Of a stretch of 64,000 nucleotides of DNA, positions 1 through 8,633 are shown one piece after another (position 1 is the first letter of the stretch; the number at the start of each line of letters is the position of its first letter). The notes under the pieces were generated by a model, which saw only the letters and a list, made by a program, of their open reading frames with translations, was not told the origin of the DNA and did not search any database. The position numbers were made by a program, and so were the translations under genes. Origin of the DNA: Salinibaculum sp. SYNS191 (GTDB lineage Archaea > Halobacteriota > Halobacteria > Halobacteriales > Haloarculaceae); the NCBI RefSeq assembly GCF_037338445.1, contig NZ_CP147838.1:1860001-1924000 (forward strand), written 5' to 3'.

Positions 1-1633
1 TGTCGCTTTTGGCGTCGCGGCGGAATATCTGCCGGGTCTGGAGGGTGTCGTCGTCGCCGGCGTCGCCGATTTCCGCGACGACCTGGTTGCGGCGGACGCG
101 CTCGTCGTCGAGGTGGGCCTGGCGCTGGACCGAGATGATGTCGAGGTCGGCGAGCATCTGCATCGGGACGTTCAGCGGCTTGTTGTTCAGCCGGGTCAGC
201 ACCGTCTCCGGGGAGTCGGCGTGGAACGTCGTGTAGGCGGTGTGGCCCGTCGACAGCGCCTGGAAGAACGTCAGCGCGACCCGCTCGTCGGTGCGTATCT
301 CGCCGACGACGATGTACTCGGGGCGCTGGCGCAGGGCGGCCTGCAGCAGGTGGTACATGCCGATTTCGCCCTGGCCCTCGGCGCTGACCTTCCCGCGGGT
401 GACGCTTTGAATCCAGTTGCGGTGGGGCAGGTCCACCTCACGGGTGTCCTCGATGGAGACGATTTTGCTGTTGGGCGGGATGAAGAAGGACACCGCGTTC
501 ATGCTGGAGGTCTTGCCGGAGCCAGTGCCGCCGGCGAAGACCAGCGAGCGGTTGTTCTGGATGGCCAGCCAGAAGTAGGCCATCTGCTCGACGGAGAACG
601 TGTTCGTCCGGATGAGGTCGACCGGCGTGAACGGGATGTCGGAGAACTTCCGGATGGTGAAGTTCGACCCGCGGGTGCTGACCTCGCCGCCCAGCGTCAG
701 TTGCATCCGTGAGCCACCGGGGAGGGTGGCGTCGACCATCGGGTTAGAGATGGTGAGTTGCTTGCCGGCCTGCTGGGCCAGGCGGAAGGCGTAGGAGTCC
801 AGGCGACCGCGGTCGAAGACGATGTTCGTCGGGAGGTCGCGGTGCTCGCGGTGGTAGACGAACACGGGGAGGTCGTGGCCGTCACAGGAGATGTCCTCGA
901 TGGGTGAGTCCCGCATCAGCGGGTCGATAGGGCCGAAGCGGATGAAATCGCGCAGGAGGTAGTACAGGAGTTTGTGAATCGAGCCGTCGTCGACGGCACC
1001 GGCGTGGTTCTTGATGACCTCCTTGGCCTCGGACTCGAAGACGTCGCTCATCCGCTCGCGGTCGCTGACGTCGATGTCGCGGTACATCAGGCTGTTGCGG
1101 AGTTTGGTGACCAGGTCGCGGTGGACGTACCGCTCGAACCAGTCGAGGTGCGGTTCGGTGACGTGGTAGATGTGCTCGTTAGCGTCCTCGTCGTAGAGCA
1201 CCGAGACGTACGCGAAGGGGGCGTTCACCCAGTGATGCTCGACCTCCTCGTACTCCTGGAGGTAGCCGAAATCGAAGAACTGGTTCTCGATGAACTCCTC
1301 CGACGGGGCCGGGGCGAACTCGCTGTCGTGGTCGCCGCTGTCGAAGTAGCCCCGGACCGTCTCGGTGACCTCCCGCGGCGTCGGGTGCTCCCACGGGACG
1401 ATTGCGGTCTCCTCGGACCGGACCGGCAGGTTGTCGGCGATATCCGTCACGCCGTCGTCGTGTGGCTCGTAGACTGGCCCGATGTGGGTCGTCGAGAGCG
1501 AATCACGCTCCAGTCCCCGTGCTACGGCCGTCTCTCCCGCCGCCCGGCGTTCTCCGGCCGTCTCGAAGCGGTCGTCCTCGTCCGCCACAGCAGCTACCTT
1601 CACCCGAGAATTATCATCCCTCATACCACTCAT
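1..1633 (-). CDS. Type II/IV secretion system ATPase (PilB/VirB11-like), C-terminus cut by window edge
   Basis: About 544 residues of a secretion-superfamily ATPase that would power archaeal type IV pilus or related assembly at the inner face of the membrane. Seen: Walker A GGTGSGKTS near residue 365, an Asp-box-like SIEDTREVDL, a Walker B region YIVVGEIRTDE and a His-box-like STGHTAYTTFHAD, in the family order. An acidic N-terminal region of about 90 residues precedes the conserved part. Two in-frame ATGs lie at 1633 and 1624; 1633 is preferred because an AT-rich TATA-like stretch sits about 20-25 bases upstream. The frame is still open at base 1, so the C-terminus, and probably the partner membrane protein, lie outside the window. 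Family assignment is firm; which pilus or secretion system it serves cannot be told. Confidence 0.9.
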   Translation of the reverse strand, partial: MSGMRDDNSRVKVAAVADEDDRFETAGERRAAGETAVARGLERDSLSTTHIGPVYEPHDDGVTDIADNLPVRSEETAIVPWEHPTPREVTETVRGYFDSGDHDSEFAPAPSEEFIENQFFDFGYLQEYEEVEHHWVNAPFAYVSVLYDEDANEHIYHVTEPHLDWFERYVHRDLVTKLRNSLMYRDIDVSDRERMSDVFESEAKEVIKNHAGAVDDGSIHKLLYYLLRDFIRFGPIDPLMRDSPIEDISCDGHDLPVFVYHREHRDLPTNIVFDRGRLDSYAFRLAQQAGKQLTISNPMVDATLPGGSRMQLTLGGEVSTRGSNFTIRKFSDIPFTPVDLIRTNTFSVEQMAYFWLAIQNNRSLVFAGGTGSGKTSSMNAVSFFIPPNSKIVSIEDTREVDLPHRNWIQSVTRGKVSAEGQGEIGMYHLLQAALRQRPEYIVVGEIRTDERVALTFFQALSTGHTAYTTFHADSPETVLTRLNNKPLNVPMQMLADLDIISVQRQAHLDDERVRRNQVVAEIGDAGDDDTLQTRQIFRRDAKSD

Positions 1634-1648
1634 ATGATTGATTTATAA

Positions 1649-1660
1649 GATAATAAATAT
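1649..1660 (-). promoter_or_regulatory. TATA-like box of the secretion ATPase gene
   Basis: Read on the minus strand this is ATATTTATTATC in the AT-rich gap 1634-1700, about 16-27 bases before the ATG at 1633. That spacing fits a leaderless haloarchaeal transcript. Inferred from position and composition only. Confidence 0.5.
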
Positions 1661-1838
1661 TGCTAGAAGCATTCAAGACTCTATCCACTTCTATTCGAAC
1701 CGGAAAATAAGTATCCGGTGACGGTTATCTGAGAATTTTGCGGGAAAACGGGACAGCCCCCTGGAGACCCACGTAACAGTCAGGGGGCGACCGAACCATC
1801 ACCGAGTGGCCGAGCGCGCCGGATACGGACGATGAAAC

Positions 1839-1856
1839 ACCCCAATTGTTTGGGGT
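1839..1856. promoter_or_regulatory. Operator-like dyad upstream of bat-like gene (resembles Bat UAS)
   Basis: ACCCCAATTGTTTGGGGT is a dyad with 7-bp perfect arms and a 4-nt centre. It ends 12 bases before the TATA-like box (CTTTTAAAC, about 1869-1877) of the following gene, where archaeal activator sites usually lie. The first 15 bases match the published bop-type UAS consensus for Bat, as I recall it (ACCcnactagTTnGG), at all its invariant positions. Binding is inferred. Confidence 0.55.
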
Positions 1857-1915
1857 CGCGGCCCAGCACTTTTAAACGGCGCAGGAACGTGTATGCAATC
1901 ACCAAGTGCGTCTGC

Positions 1916-3499
1916 ATGATACAGCAAAACTCGCTCGCCCATCGGACGCTGGACACGCTCCCCTTCAACATCGCCGTCATCGACGACGAGGGGACCATCC
2001 TGTTCACGAACCGGGCGTGGGACGAGTTCGCCGGGGTCGGGTCGAGTGACCGCGACGAGCTAATCGGGGTCAACTACTTCGAGTCGATGGACACCGACGG
2101 CGACGAGTACGCCGCACAGGCGCTGGAGGGGCTGTACTCGGTCATCGAGGGGGAGCGCCAGGTCTTCACGCTGGAGTACCCCTGTCACTCCCCCGAGGAG
2201 CGACGCTGGTTCCTGATGCGGGCCGCGCCGTTGCCCGACCACGACGAGGGCAGCGTCGTCATCGCACACATCGACATCACACAGCGGAAACTGGCGGAGA
2301 TACGCGCCCGCGAACAGCGCCGCGAACTCGAACACCTGATGTCCCGCATCGAGGGGCTGGTGCGGGACGTGATGGAGTCGGTGTTGCACGCCAACGGCCG
2401 CGAGGAGATAGAGCAGACGGTCTGTGACCGCCTGTTCAGCGTCGAGCCCTACGTCTGTGCCTGGGTCTCGCAGGTCGACCTCCGGACGGACACGCTCACG
2501 CCGACCACCTCCGCCTGCGAGGCGTTCCCGGAGGACGGAAGCATCGAACTCGGAACGGACGACCCGGCGGTCCGGGCGGCCGAGACGGGCGAGCCACAGA
2601 TAATCCAGGACACCGCGACGGTCGACCTCGCGGACATCCACACGACGACGCTGCTGGACGAACCGGGTGCCCTGGCGTCGTTCCCGCTGGTCTACGGCGA
2701 GACGAAGTACGGCGTCCTGACCGTCGCGGCCACCGAGGAGGACGCCTTCGACGACCGCGAACTGGCGGTGTTGAGCGTCCTGGCCCGCGTCGCGTCGACG
2801 GCTATCAACGCCGTCGAGGGGCGGCGCATCCTCACGACCGACAGCGTCGTCGAGATGGAGGTCGGGATGAACGACGAGGCGCTGTTCTTCGGCGACCTGT
2901 CCTCGGAGTTCGACTGCACGTTCACCTACGAGGGGTCGCTATACGAGGACGAGGGCGCGTTCGTCATGCTGTTCGTCGTCGACGGCGGCGACCCCGACGC
3001 AATCGTCGAGGCGGCGGCCGGCTACGAGGGCATCGAGTCGGTCACGCGGGTCAGCCAGGGCGACAGCAGGAGCGTCGTCGAGTTCACCGTCGACGACCCG
3101 CCAATCGTCTCCGCGCTGGCAGAGCGCGGCGTCGAGACGACTGCCATCACGGCCGACCGCGGCGAGGTGCGCATCACCCTGGAGATGCCCGCGAGCGCGG
3201 ACCCGCGGGCGGTCATCGAGCAACTCTCCGAGCGGTACCCCTCGACGGACCTGCTGGCCCACCGCGAGCGCGAGCGCCCCGAACAGACCAAGCAGGAACT
3301 CGTGGCCGACATCGAGGAGCGGCTGACCGACCGCCAGCGGCTCGCGCTCCAGAAGGCCTTCCTCGGCGGCTTCTTCGACTGGCCGCGGTCTATCTCCGGC
3401 GAGGACCTGGCCGAGTCGATGGACATCTCGCCGTCGACCTACCACCAGCACCTCCGGGCGGCCGAACGGAAGGTTTTGGCGGCGTTGTTCAGGGAGTAA
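1916..3499 (+). CDS. Bat-type regulator: PAS-GAF-HTH_10 protein
   Basis: A soluble one-component sensor-regulator of the bacterio-opsin activator (Bat) type. Domains read from the start chosen here (527 aa): a PAS domain (about 8-115; NIAVIDDEGTILFTNRAWDEF), a short helical linker, a GAF domain (about 145-290), a Bat-family linker domain (about 300-455) and a C-terminal HTH_10 (about 470-525; ISPSTYHQHLRAAERKV). The frame extends upstream to 1832, but that part runs across the TATA-like box at about 1869-1877, so ATG 1916 is preferred; a GTG at 1889 is an alternative. A second, longer relative lies at 12313. PAS and GAF suggest redox, light or small-molecule sensing; the ligand is unknown. 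The upstream dyad suggests autoregulation. Confidence 0.85.
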   Translation: MIQQNSLAHRTLDTLPFNIAVIDDEGTILFTNRAWDEFAGVGSSDRDELIGVNYFESMDTDGDEYAAQALEGLYSVIEGERQVFTLEYPCHSPEERRWFLMRAAPLPDHDEGSVVIAHIDITQRKLAEIRAREQRRELEHLMSRIEGLVRDVMESVLHANGREEIEQTVCDRLFSVEPYVCAWVSQVDLRTDTLTPTTSACEAFPEDGSIELGTDDPAVRAAETGEPQIIQDTATVDLADIHTTTLLDEPGALASFPLVYGETKYGVLTVAATEEDAFDDRELAVLSVLARVASTAINAVEGRRILTTDSVVEMEVGMNDEALFFGDLSSEFDCTFTYEGSLYEDEGAFVMLFVVDGGDPDAIVEAAAGYEGIESVTRVSQGDSRSVVEFTVDDPPIVSALAERGVETTAITADRGEVRITLEMPASADPRAVIEQLSERYPSTDLLAHRERERPEQTKQELVADIEERLTDRQRLALQKAFLGGFFDWPRSISGEDLAESMDISPSTYHQHLRAAERKVLAALFRE

Positions 3500-3526
3500 G
3501 GAGGTCTGAGCGGAGCGAAGACCTCC
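3500..3526 (+). terminator. Hairpin directly after bat-like gene
   Basis: GGAGGTCT (3500-3507) pairs with AGACCTCC (3519-3526), directly after the stop codon. Further small dyads follow to about 3600, such as ACGGG/CCCGT. No T-tract follows, so this may be a 3'-end stability hairpin rather than a classical terminator. The rest of 3527-3711 shows no gene. Confidence 0.4.
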
Positions 3527-3711
3527 GAACGCGAACGGGGAGCGAAGCGACCCGTGAGCCGCGCGAGGTCACTTCGTTCGGCCTCGGACAGCAAGTGGCG
3601 ACGGGAGAGCCGCTGTTGGCCGAAGTGACACACGGAGAGGAGACAGAGGCCGAGCCCAGAACACTCATTGTCCCGGCCGCCCGTGAGAGGGGTGTGTCGA
3701 GGGCAACGTAG

Positions 3712-5799
3712 ATGGCGGATTCTGGTTTCGACGACCTGAGCAGGCGGGACGTGTTGAAACTGGCTGCGGGCGCGGGAGCGGTCGGTGTCGGCGGCGCGGT
3801 CGGCTGGGAGTTGCTCCAGAGCGGCCCCGACGCGCCGACCCAGGAGGTGGCCGGCGACGAGGCCAGGCGGCTGGCAGAGACCTACGCGCCGCAGTTGTAC
3901 TACGACAGGTACGAGCAGTGGTTCCCGACGGACCCCCGGCCCTACGAGCGCGAGCGCGACGGGGAGACGGTCGTCGACGGCTTCGCGGCGCTGAACGACT
4001 ACACGGCAGCGGCCGCGGAGGGGTCGCCGCCGGACCCGACGGTGTTCTACAACGTCGTCGAGTACGAGGACTCCCCGCTGGTGGCCGTGCAGTTCTGGCT
4101 GTACTCGGTGTTCGACCAGTTCACGACGAACTTCCACTGGCACGACTGGGAGGTGTTGCACGTCTTCCACGACCGGGAGACGGAGCGCCCGCAACTGTAC
4201 GTCGCCAGCGCGCACGGCCGGTCGGTCCCGAACAACGAGTTCCTGGACCCCGACCCGTCGGCGCAGCCGCGCATCCTCTCGGAACTGGCTTCCCACTCCA
4301 GCGCGCTGTCGCTGAACGAGCGCGCCGAGAGCTTCCAGCGCGTCTCGCTGGGCGAGACCATCGCCGACATCACGAACCTCACGGTCCAGGGACTGGAGGC
4401 CGTCGGCGAGATTCCGCTGGCCTACGGCCTGCCACGCGACGAGTTCGCCGCGCTACCGTACGCGGTGCCGGAACTGGACGGGCGACCGGTCTACGAGGAC
4501 GGCAGGCTGCCCGACGTGAGCGCCGCCGACCTCGTCGACGAGTCGCTGACCTTCGACGAGTACACTGACCTCGTCGCGCCGCCGTCGGGACTGCCCGGCC
4601 GCGAGACCGGGACCGTTTTCACCCACGAGGGAAGCGACGCGGACAGCGACGTGGCGTACGACCTGGTGCCGGCGGCGGCACTGGAGTACATCAGCGAGTT
4701 CACCGGGCCGCAGTTGAGCTTCGAGTTCACCGTGCCGGAGTTCGGCGAAGACCTCATCTCGGGACACATCACGACCGCGGGGACGCCGTGGAAGGACCCC
4801 CGCTACGAGAGCCCGGCCGACGACATCACGGAGCCGGTCCATCGGGCGGAACTGGCCGAGCGCTACGACGCCATCGCGCAGCCGAGCGGGCTGAGTCGCA
4901 TCGTCGCGGCCGTCGGCCAGACCGTCCAGGACACCGACGCCCCCGACGGCGAGGGCGTCACGACGGAGCAGACGCCCGTCGAGACAGTCGCGTTAGTCGA
5001 GAGCGAACCCACCGCCGTCCCCTCGTTCGGCGGCGTCGTCGTCGCGCAGGGACTCCCGGAGGGCGACCATCGCCTGACGGTCAACGGAGCCGGCTACGCA
5101 CCCCACAGCGAGCGCGTGACCGTCGAGACGGGCGGGGAGCCCGCCACCGCCGGCGTCGAGGGGAAGATTGCGCTGACGGAGAAACGCGAGGCCGTGAAAC
5201 TCCAGGTCGACCCGGAGGGGACCGACGCCGACCTGCGGGAACTCGCCGTCGAGGACGACTTCGGCGGGCGGCTCTACGACGCGCCGCTCGACGGCCGCGA
5301 CGCGGTCTACGTCGACCGGCGGGGCGCGTACACGACGGAGGTGGTCGACGACGCCGGCGAGCGCGGGGCCTTCCGGGTCAACCCGGCCGGCGAGTCCGCG
5401 GTAACAATCGACCGGCCGGACACCGGGACGGCGTCGCTGGCGTCGTACGTCGCCGACCTGACCGACGAGACGGCGAGCGAAGTCCGCGAGGCCGCGGGAC
5501 TCGACGGGAGCGACACACCCCGCGGGAAACCCGACCAGACCGGCGGGGTCAGGGGACTCGCCCGCGCACTTGAGGCGGTCAGCGAGGCGACCCGGCGGGC
5601 GGCAGAGCGCGCCGCGGCCGGGGACAGGCCGGGTGCGGACCAGCGCCTGGAGACGGCCATCGCTCGCCTCGACGACGTCGCCGACAGACTCGCAGAGGCG
5701 CGAGGGGAGGTCCCGACGCCGGTCGGTAACGCGGTCGAAAAGCGCCTCGACCAGGGAACCCGCCGCGCACAGCAGGCACGCGACGCCGAGACGCTCTGA
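3712..5799 (+). CDS. Tat-exported protein of unknown function, 695 aa
   Basis: The N-terminus carries a twin-arginine motif (LSRRDVLKLA) and a hydrophobic Ala/Gly stretch without a lipobox Cys, so export by Tat in folded form is likely. The part after the signal (APQLYYDRYEQWFPTD, later HWHDWEVLHVFHD and PQLYVASAHGRS) faintly recalls the Vps62-like fold, but this is a weak resemblance. A C-terminal third (from about residue 430) looks like a beta-rich Ig/PEGA-like region followed by an Ala/Arg/Glu-rich helical tail (about 565-690). No catalytic residues were recognised. It stands alone: the bat-like gene precedes it by about 210 bases and the next gene is convergent 7 bases away. Function unknown. 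Confidence 0.75.
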   Translation: MADSGFDDLSRRDVLKLAAGAGAVGVGGAVGWELLQSGPDAPTQEVAGDEARRLAETYAPQLYYDRYEQWFPTDPRPYERERDGETVVDGFAALNDYTAAAAEGSPPDPTVFYNVVEYEDSPLVAVQFWLYSVFDQFTTNFHWHDWEVLHVFHDRETERPQLYVASAHGRSVPNNEFLDPDPSAQPRILSELASHSSALSLNERAESFQRVSLGETIADITNLTVQGLEAVGEIPLAYGLPRDEFAALPYAVPELDGRPVYEDGRLPDVSAADLVDESLTFDEYTDLVAPPSGLPGRETGTVFTHEGSDADSDVAYDLVPAAALEYISEFTGPQLSFEFTVPEFGEDLISGHITTAGTPWKDPRYESPADDITEPVHRAELAERYDAIAQPSGLSRIVAAVGQTVQDTDAPDGEGVTTEQTPVETVALVESEPTAVPSFGGVVVAQGLPEGDHRLTVNGAGYAPHSERVTVETGGEPATAGVEGKIALTEKREAVKLQVDPEGTDADLRELAVEDDFGGRLYDAPLDGRDAVYVDRRGAYTTEVVDDAGERGAFRVNPAGESAVTIDRPDTGTASLASYVADLTDETASEVREAAGLDGSDTPRGKPDQTGGVRGLARALEAVSEATRRAAERAAAGDRPGADQRLETAIARLDDVADRLAEARGEVPTPVGNAVEKRLDQGTRRAQQARDAETL

Positions 5800-5806
5800 G
5801 CGGCGG

Positions 5807-6529
5807 TCAGGACTCCCCCGCGCCGACAGTCGCCAACCAGTCGAACAGCAGGTCCCGGAGTTGCGCTTCTGCCGGCCGCGAGAATCGGTGGCCTTCGTCG
5901 ACGAACTTCTGGAGGAGGACGTCAGTCTGGAGGTGCTGTGCCGCCTCGAAACTGTCGCCGACCGGGACAGACTCGTCGGCCGCGCCGTGGAAGATAGCGA
6001 CCGGCACAGAGAGATTGCCCACGACGGCATCGAATGGATACTGGTCGAAGTCGTCGAAGAACCGGCCGGCGATGCGCTGGCCGGTGTCGAACGCGTGGCT
6101 GCCCTCGCGGGCGACGCTGGCGCGGTAGCCGTCGAACGCGCGGTTGTACGTGACCGGTGCGCGGGTGGCGATAGCGGTCACGCGGTCGGCGGCGGCGGCC
6201 GCGTGGAAGGCGACTTTGCCGCCGAAACTGGAGCCGAACAGGGCGTAGCGGTCGGGGTCGAAGTGGTCGACGACGGCCCGGAGGTCGGCGAGTTTGTCCG
6301 AGAGCGTCTGGTCGACGAACGCGCCGTCGGCCTCGCCACAGCCCCGGAAGTCGAAGCGGACGGCGTTGTAGCCCGCCTCAACGGCGCGCTCGCAGCGGCC
6401 CTCGTAGCTGCCGGACTTGTCGCTGAGAAAGCCGTGACAGAAGACGAGCCAGGCGTCCGTCGGGGCCTCGTGGTGGACCGCGACGACGGACTCGTCGTCG
6501 GCCACTGGAATGCGGTGGGTGGTGGGCAT
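5807..6529 (-). CDS. Alpha/beta hydrolase (S33 / serine aminopeptidase-like)
   Basis: A 240-residue cytoplasmic alpha/beta hydrolase. Seen: an oxyanion-region motif FCHGFLSDKSGSYEGR near residue 30, the nucleophile elbow FGSSFGGK near residue 98, an acid-region HGAADESVPV near residue 185 and a C-terminal His in DEGHRFSRPAE. The order and spacing fit a Ser-Asp-His triad. The family includes esterases, lipases and acyl-peptide hydrolases, and the substrate cannot be inferred here. Start is ATG at 6529. It is divergent from the methyltransferase at 6603 and convergent with the Tat protein. Confidence 0.85.
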   Translation of the reverse strand: MPTTHRIPVADDESVVAVHHEAPTDAWLVFCHGFLSDKSGSYEGRCERAVEAGYNAVRFDFRGCGEADGAFVDQTLSDKLADLRAVVDHFDPDRYALFGSSFGGKVAFHAAAAADRVTAIATRAPVTYNRAFDGYRASVAREGSHAFDTGQRIAGRFFDDFDQYPFDAVVGNLSVPVAIFHGAADESVPVGDSFEAAQHLQTDVLLQKFVDEGHRFSRPAEAQLRDLLFDWLATVGAGES

Positions 6530-6602
6530 TACCGGCCCTACGCACGCGGCGGTGTTGAATCATGTCGAAGCCGTTTAGCGCCTGGCCGGTCGATGGGCGG
6601 CC

Positions 6603-7286
6603 ATGAGCGCACGCGAGGAGTTCGACGCCTGGGCGGCCGACGGCCGCGACAGAGGGATGGAGGAGCGCCACTGGCACACCGCCAAGCACGCGCTGGCGCG
6701 GCTGCCCGTCGAGGCCGGCGACACCGTGCTGGATTTGGGCACCGGGTCGGGCTACGTGCTCCGGGCGCTGCGAGACACCGCCGACATCGGGCGAGGCTAC
6801 GGCCTGGACGCCTCGCCGGAGATGCTGCGCAACGCCCGGTCGTACACCGACGACCCGCAAGTCGGCTTCCTCCGCGGCGACTTCGACGCCCTGCCGCTCG
6901 CGACGGACAGCGTCGACCACGTCTTCTCGATGGAGGCGTTCTACTACGCGCCGGACCCGAAGCACACCCTCGAAGAAATCCGTCGCGTCCTCCGGCCCGG
7001 CGGGACCTTCTACTGTGCCGTGAACTACTACGAGGAGAGCGAGCACACCCACGCCTGGCAGGACAACATCTCTATCGACATGACGCTGTGGAGCGCCGCC
7101 GACTACCGCCGAGCGTTCCGCGAGGCCGGCCTGGTCGTCGCCGAACAGGACGAGATTCCCGACCGTGAGGTGGAGATTCCGCCCGCGAGCGAGTTCCCGA
7201 CCGAGGAGTGGGAGACGCGCGAGGCGATGGTCGACCGCTATCGCACGCACGGCACGCTGCTGACAGTGGGCGTCGCGCCGGCGTAA
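6603..7286 (+). CDS. SAM-dependent methyltransferase (class I)
   Basis: A 227-residue class I methyltransferase. Motif I is VLDLGTGSGYVLRAL (about residues 42-56), the acidic residue ending strand 2 is in GYGLDASPEM, and motif III/IV is DSVDHVFSMEAFYYAPDP. The last 60 residues are less conserved and would form the substrate cap. The COQ5/UbiE-like arrangement suggests small-molecule methylation, but no substrate can be named. Start ATG 6603 lies 73 bases from the divergent hydrolase. Confidence 0.85.
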   Translation: MSAREEFDAWAADGRDRGMEERHWHTAKHALARLPVEAGDTVLDLGTGSGYVLRALRDTADIGRGYGLDASPEMLRNARSYTDDPQVGFLRGDFDALPLATDSVDHVFSMEAFYYAPDPKHTLEEIRRVLRPGGTFYCAVNYYEESEHTHAWQDNISIDMTLWSAADYRRAFREAGLVVAEQDEIPDREVEIPPASEFPTEEWETREAMVDRYRTHGTLLTVGVAPA

Positions 7287-7358
7287 AGTCTCGAAGGAGA
7301 GTGAAAAGTGGGTGCGAGGAAAGATATATCAACATATGTGTAATTAATCCAGACAGAC

Positions 7359-7529
7359 ATGACAAATCTGACTGAAAAGCAAGAATGCATTCTTGAGGCA
7401 GCGCGACGGTGGCCGAACGCGAGCAAAGAAGAAATCGCAGACCACTGTGATACGAGCAAATCCTATGTGACAGAGACACTGAATAATTTCGGCGACCCAA
7501 AAGATATCGGTGGGGGTATTTTTTGGTGA
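7359..7529 (+). CDS. Small winged-helix-like protein, 56 aa
   Basis: A short ORF of 56 residues with an HTH pattern typical of small archaeal winged-helix proteins: LTEKQECILEAARRWPNASK, then EEIADHCDTSKSYVTETLNN as a likely recognition-helix unit. The tail ends GGGIFW. AT-rich sequence at about 7321-7345 gives a plausible promoter about 25 bases before the ATG. Base composition is visibly less GC-rich than the flanking genes, which suggests recent acquisition. It faces the L15e gene across a long hairpin element. It could be a DNA-binding regulator or a leftover of a larger accessory gene. Confidence 0.6.
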   Translation: MTNLTEKQECILEAARRWPNASKEEIADHCDTSKSYVTETLNNFGDPKDIGGGIFW

Positions 7530-7740
7530 GCGTCGGTCAGAATGCCCATACAGTCAGTCGGTAATGACAGGAGATTCACGTTAACGTCTATCCCGTAGAA
7601 TCGTCGTTCCGCTTTCAACCTCGCCAACTCACGGGTACCAAGGTTCTCCACCGGCCGGACGGGATCCAGGTTGTCTCAAACGAAACTGTGACCAGACGGT
7701 CTATGTCACCTCTGATCGAACTCGGGGTTTGGCGGTGGTG
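7530..7740. other. AT-richer gap, no convincing gene
   Basis: This stretch is less GC-rich than its neighbours and holds only short open frames (for example 62 codons on the minus strand ending at 7463). Minus-strand reading of about 7625-7720 gives protein-like text (RGDIDRLVTVSFETTWIPSG) ending in a stop, which may be a decayed gene. No family was recognised. Confidence 0.35.
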
Positions 7741-8040
7741 GCCGCGAGCGCGTTTCATCGCGCTCGCCGGGGAAGGGCAGGGCTGCCGCTGTGCGGCGCG
7801 GTTGCGGTAGTGAGAAGCCCAGCACCTGCGAGCGCTCTACCGAGCGCGAGGGGCCTCCACGCGAGCACAGCGAGCGTGGGCTCGCGGGAGCTTCGCTCCC
7901 GCGGTGTTTTTCCCCAAGTTTTTACGAGGAGTGGTCCGGTGCGCGCCGAAAGCGAGACGCGACCACCGGGAGCGTCTCGAATTGCGAACGGCGCAGCCGT
8001 GAGCAGGCGCGCCGGACACCCGACGCAGTAAAAAGTGGGG
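7741..8040 (-). repeat. Hairpin-rich 3' element A, downstream of rpl15e
   Basis: Beginning right after the L15e stop, the minus strand reads a T5 tract (CCCCCACTTTTTAC), then a string of tight dyads: GAGACGC/GCGTCTC around an 11-nt centre and CGGGAGC-GAA-GCTCCCG. It then has an A-tract pair (AAAAACTTGGGGAAAAA, 7913-7929 region), which is two T-tracts for transcripts coming the other way. Several blocks match element B (19490-19905) nearly base for base: 7764-7797 with 19851-19882, 7852-7912 with 19736-19797, and 7943-8012 with 19635-19706. Likely a bidirectional terminator or 3'-UTR module between convergent genes. Confidence 0.7.
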
Positions 8041-8042
8041 GC

Positions 8043-8633
8043 CTACTTACCCCGACCCTTGCCGCCGTGGACGCTGGGACGGGTGTGCTCGGTGCCCTTG
8101 CCCTTCGTGCCGAGCCCGCGGTTGCGCTGACCGGCGCTGGTCAGGCCGCGCAGGGCGCGGTTCTCGTGGGTGTCGTCGCAAATCCAGTTGAGGTCGTCGT
8201 CGTTCTGGATGGCGGGGTGCTCGGGGTCCACCAGGATGACCTCGTGCCACTTCTGGCGGCCGTCCTCGCCGACCCAGTAGCTGTTGAGGACGCGGAGGTT
8301 CGGGTACTTCCGAGCGCAGCGTTCCTCGGCGACGCGCTGGATGTTCTTCCGGCGCGTGATGCGGGTGACGCCCTGTCGCTTCGAGCGGCGGCCGGCCTTG
8401 AACCGCTGCTTTCGCGCGCCGCCCTTGCGGACGGAGACGCGGGCGACGACGATGCCCTGCTTGGCCTTGTAGCCCAGCGAGCGCGCCCGGTCCAGCCGCG
8501 TCGGGCGGTCGATGCGCTCGATGGCACCCTGGTCGCGCCAGTCCTGCTGTCGTTGCCACTGCAGTTCCGCAAGCTTGCCGTCACCGGGGTCCTTCCAGGC
8601 CTCCCGGATGTGCGAGTAGAAGCTCTCTGTCAT
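8043..8633 (-). CDS. rpl15e: Large-subunit ribosomal protein L15e
   Basis: At 196 residues this matches the usual archaeal L15e length. The start MTESFYSHIREAWKDP and the basic core KQGIVVARVSVRKGGARKQR and RKYPNLRVLNSYWVGEDG are family hallmarks. The protein is a structural component of the 50S subunit bound to 23S rRNA. Longer open reading to 9041 is rejected because MTES is the conserved start (ATG 8633). Only a weak TATA-like box is seen directly upstream; a better one (8791-8803) implies a leader of roughly 135 nt. The stop is followed within 10 bases by a T5 tract and element A. Confidence 0.97.
   Translation of the reverse strand: MTESFYSHIREAWKDPGDGKLAELQWQRQQDWRDQGAIERIDRPTRLDRARSLGYKAKQGIVVARVSVRKGGARKQRFKAGRRSKRQGVTRITRRKNIQRVAEERCARKYPNLRVLNSYWVGEDGRQKWHEVILVDPEHPAIQNDDDLNWICDDTHENRALRGLTSAGQRNRGLGTKGKGTEHTRPSVHGGKGRGK

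Noticed and set aside
1780..2073. 97-codon minus-strand frame opposite the first bat-like gene start
   Set aside because: Ser/Arg-rich antisense text overlapping the promoter and the PAS domain; no support.
3712..5799. Assignment of the Tat protein to the Vps62 family
   Set aside because: Only faint similarity of a few Trp/Tyr/His-rich segments; insufficient to name a function.
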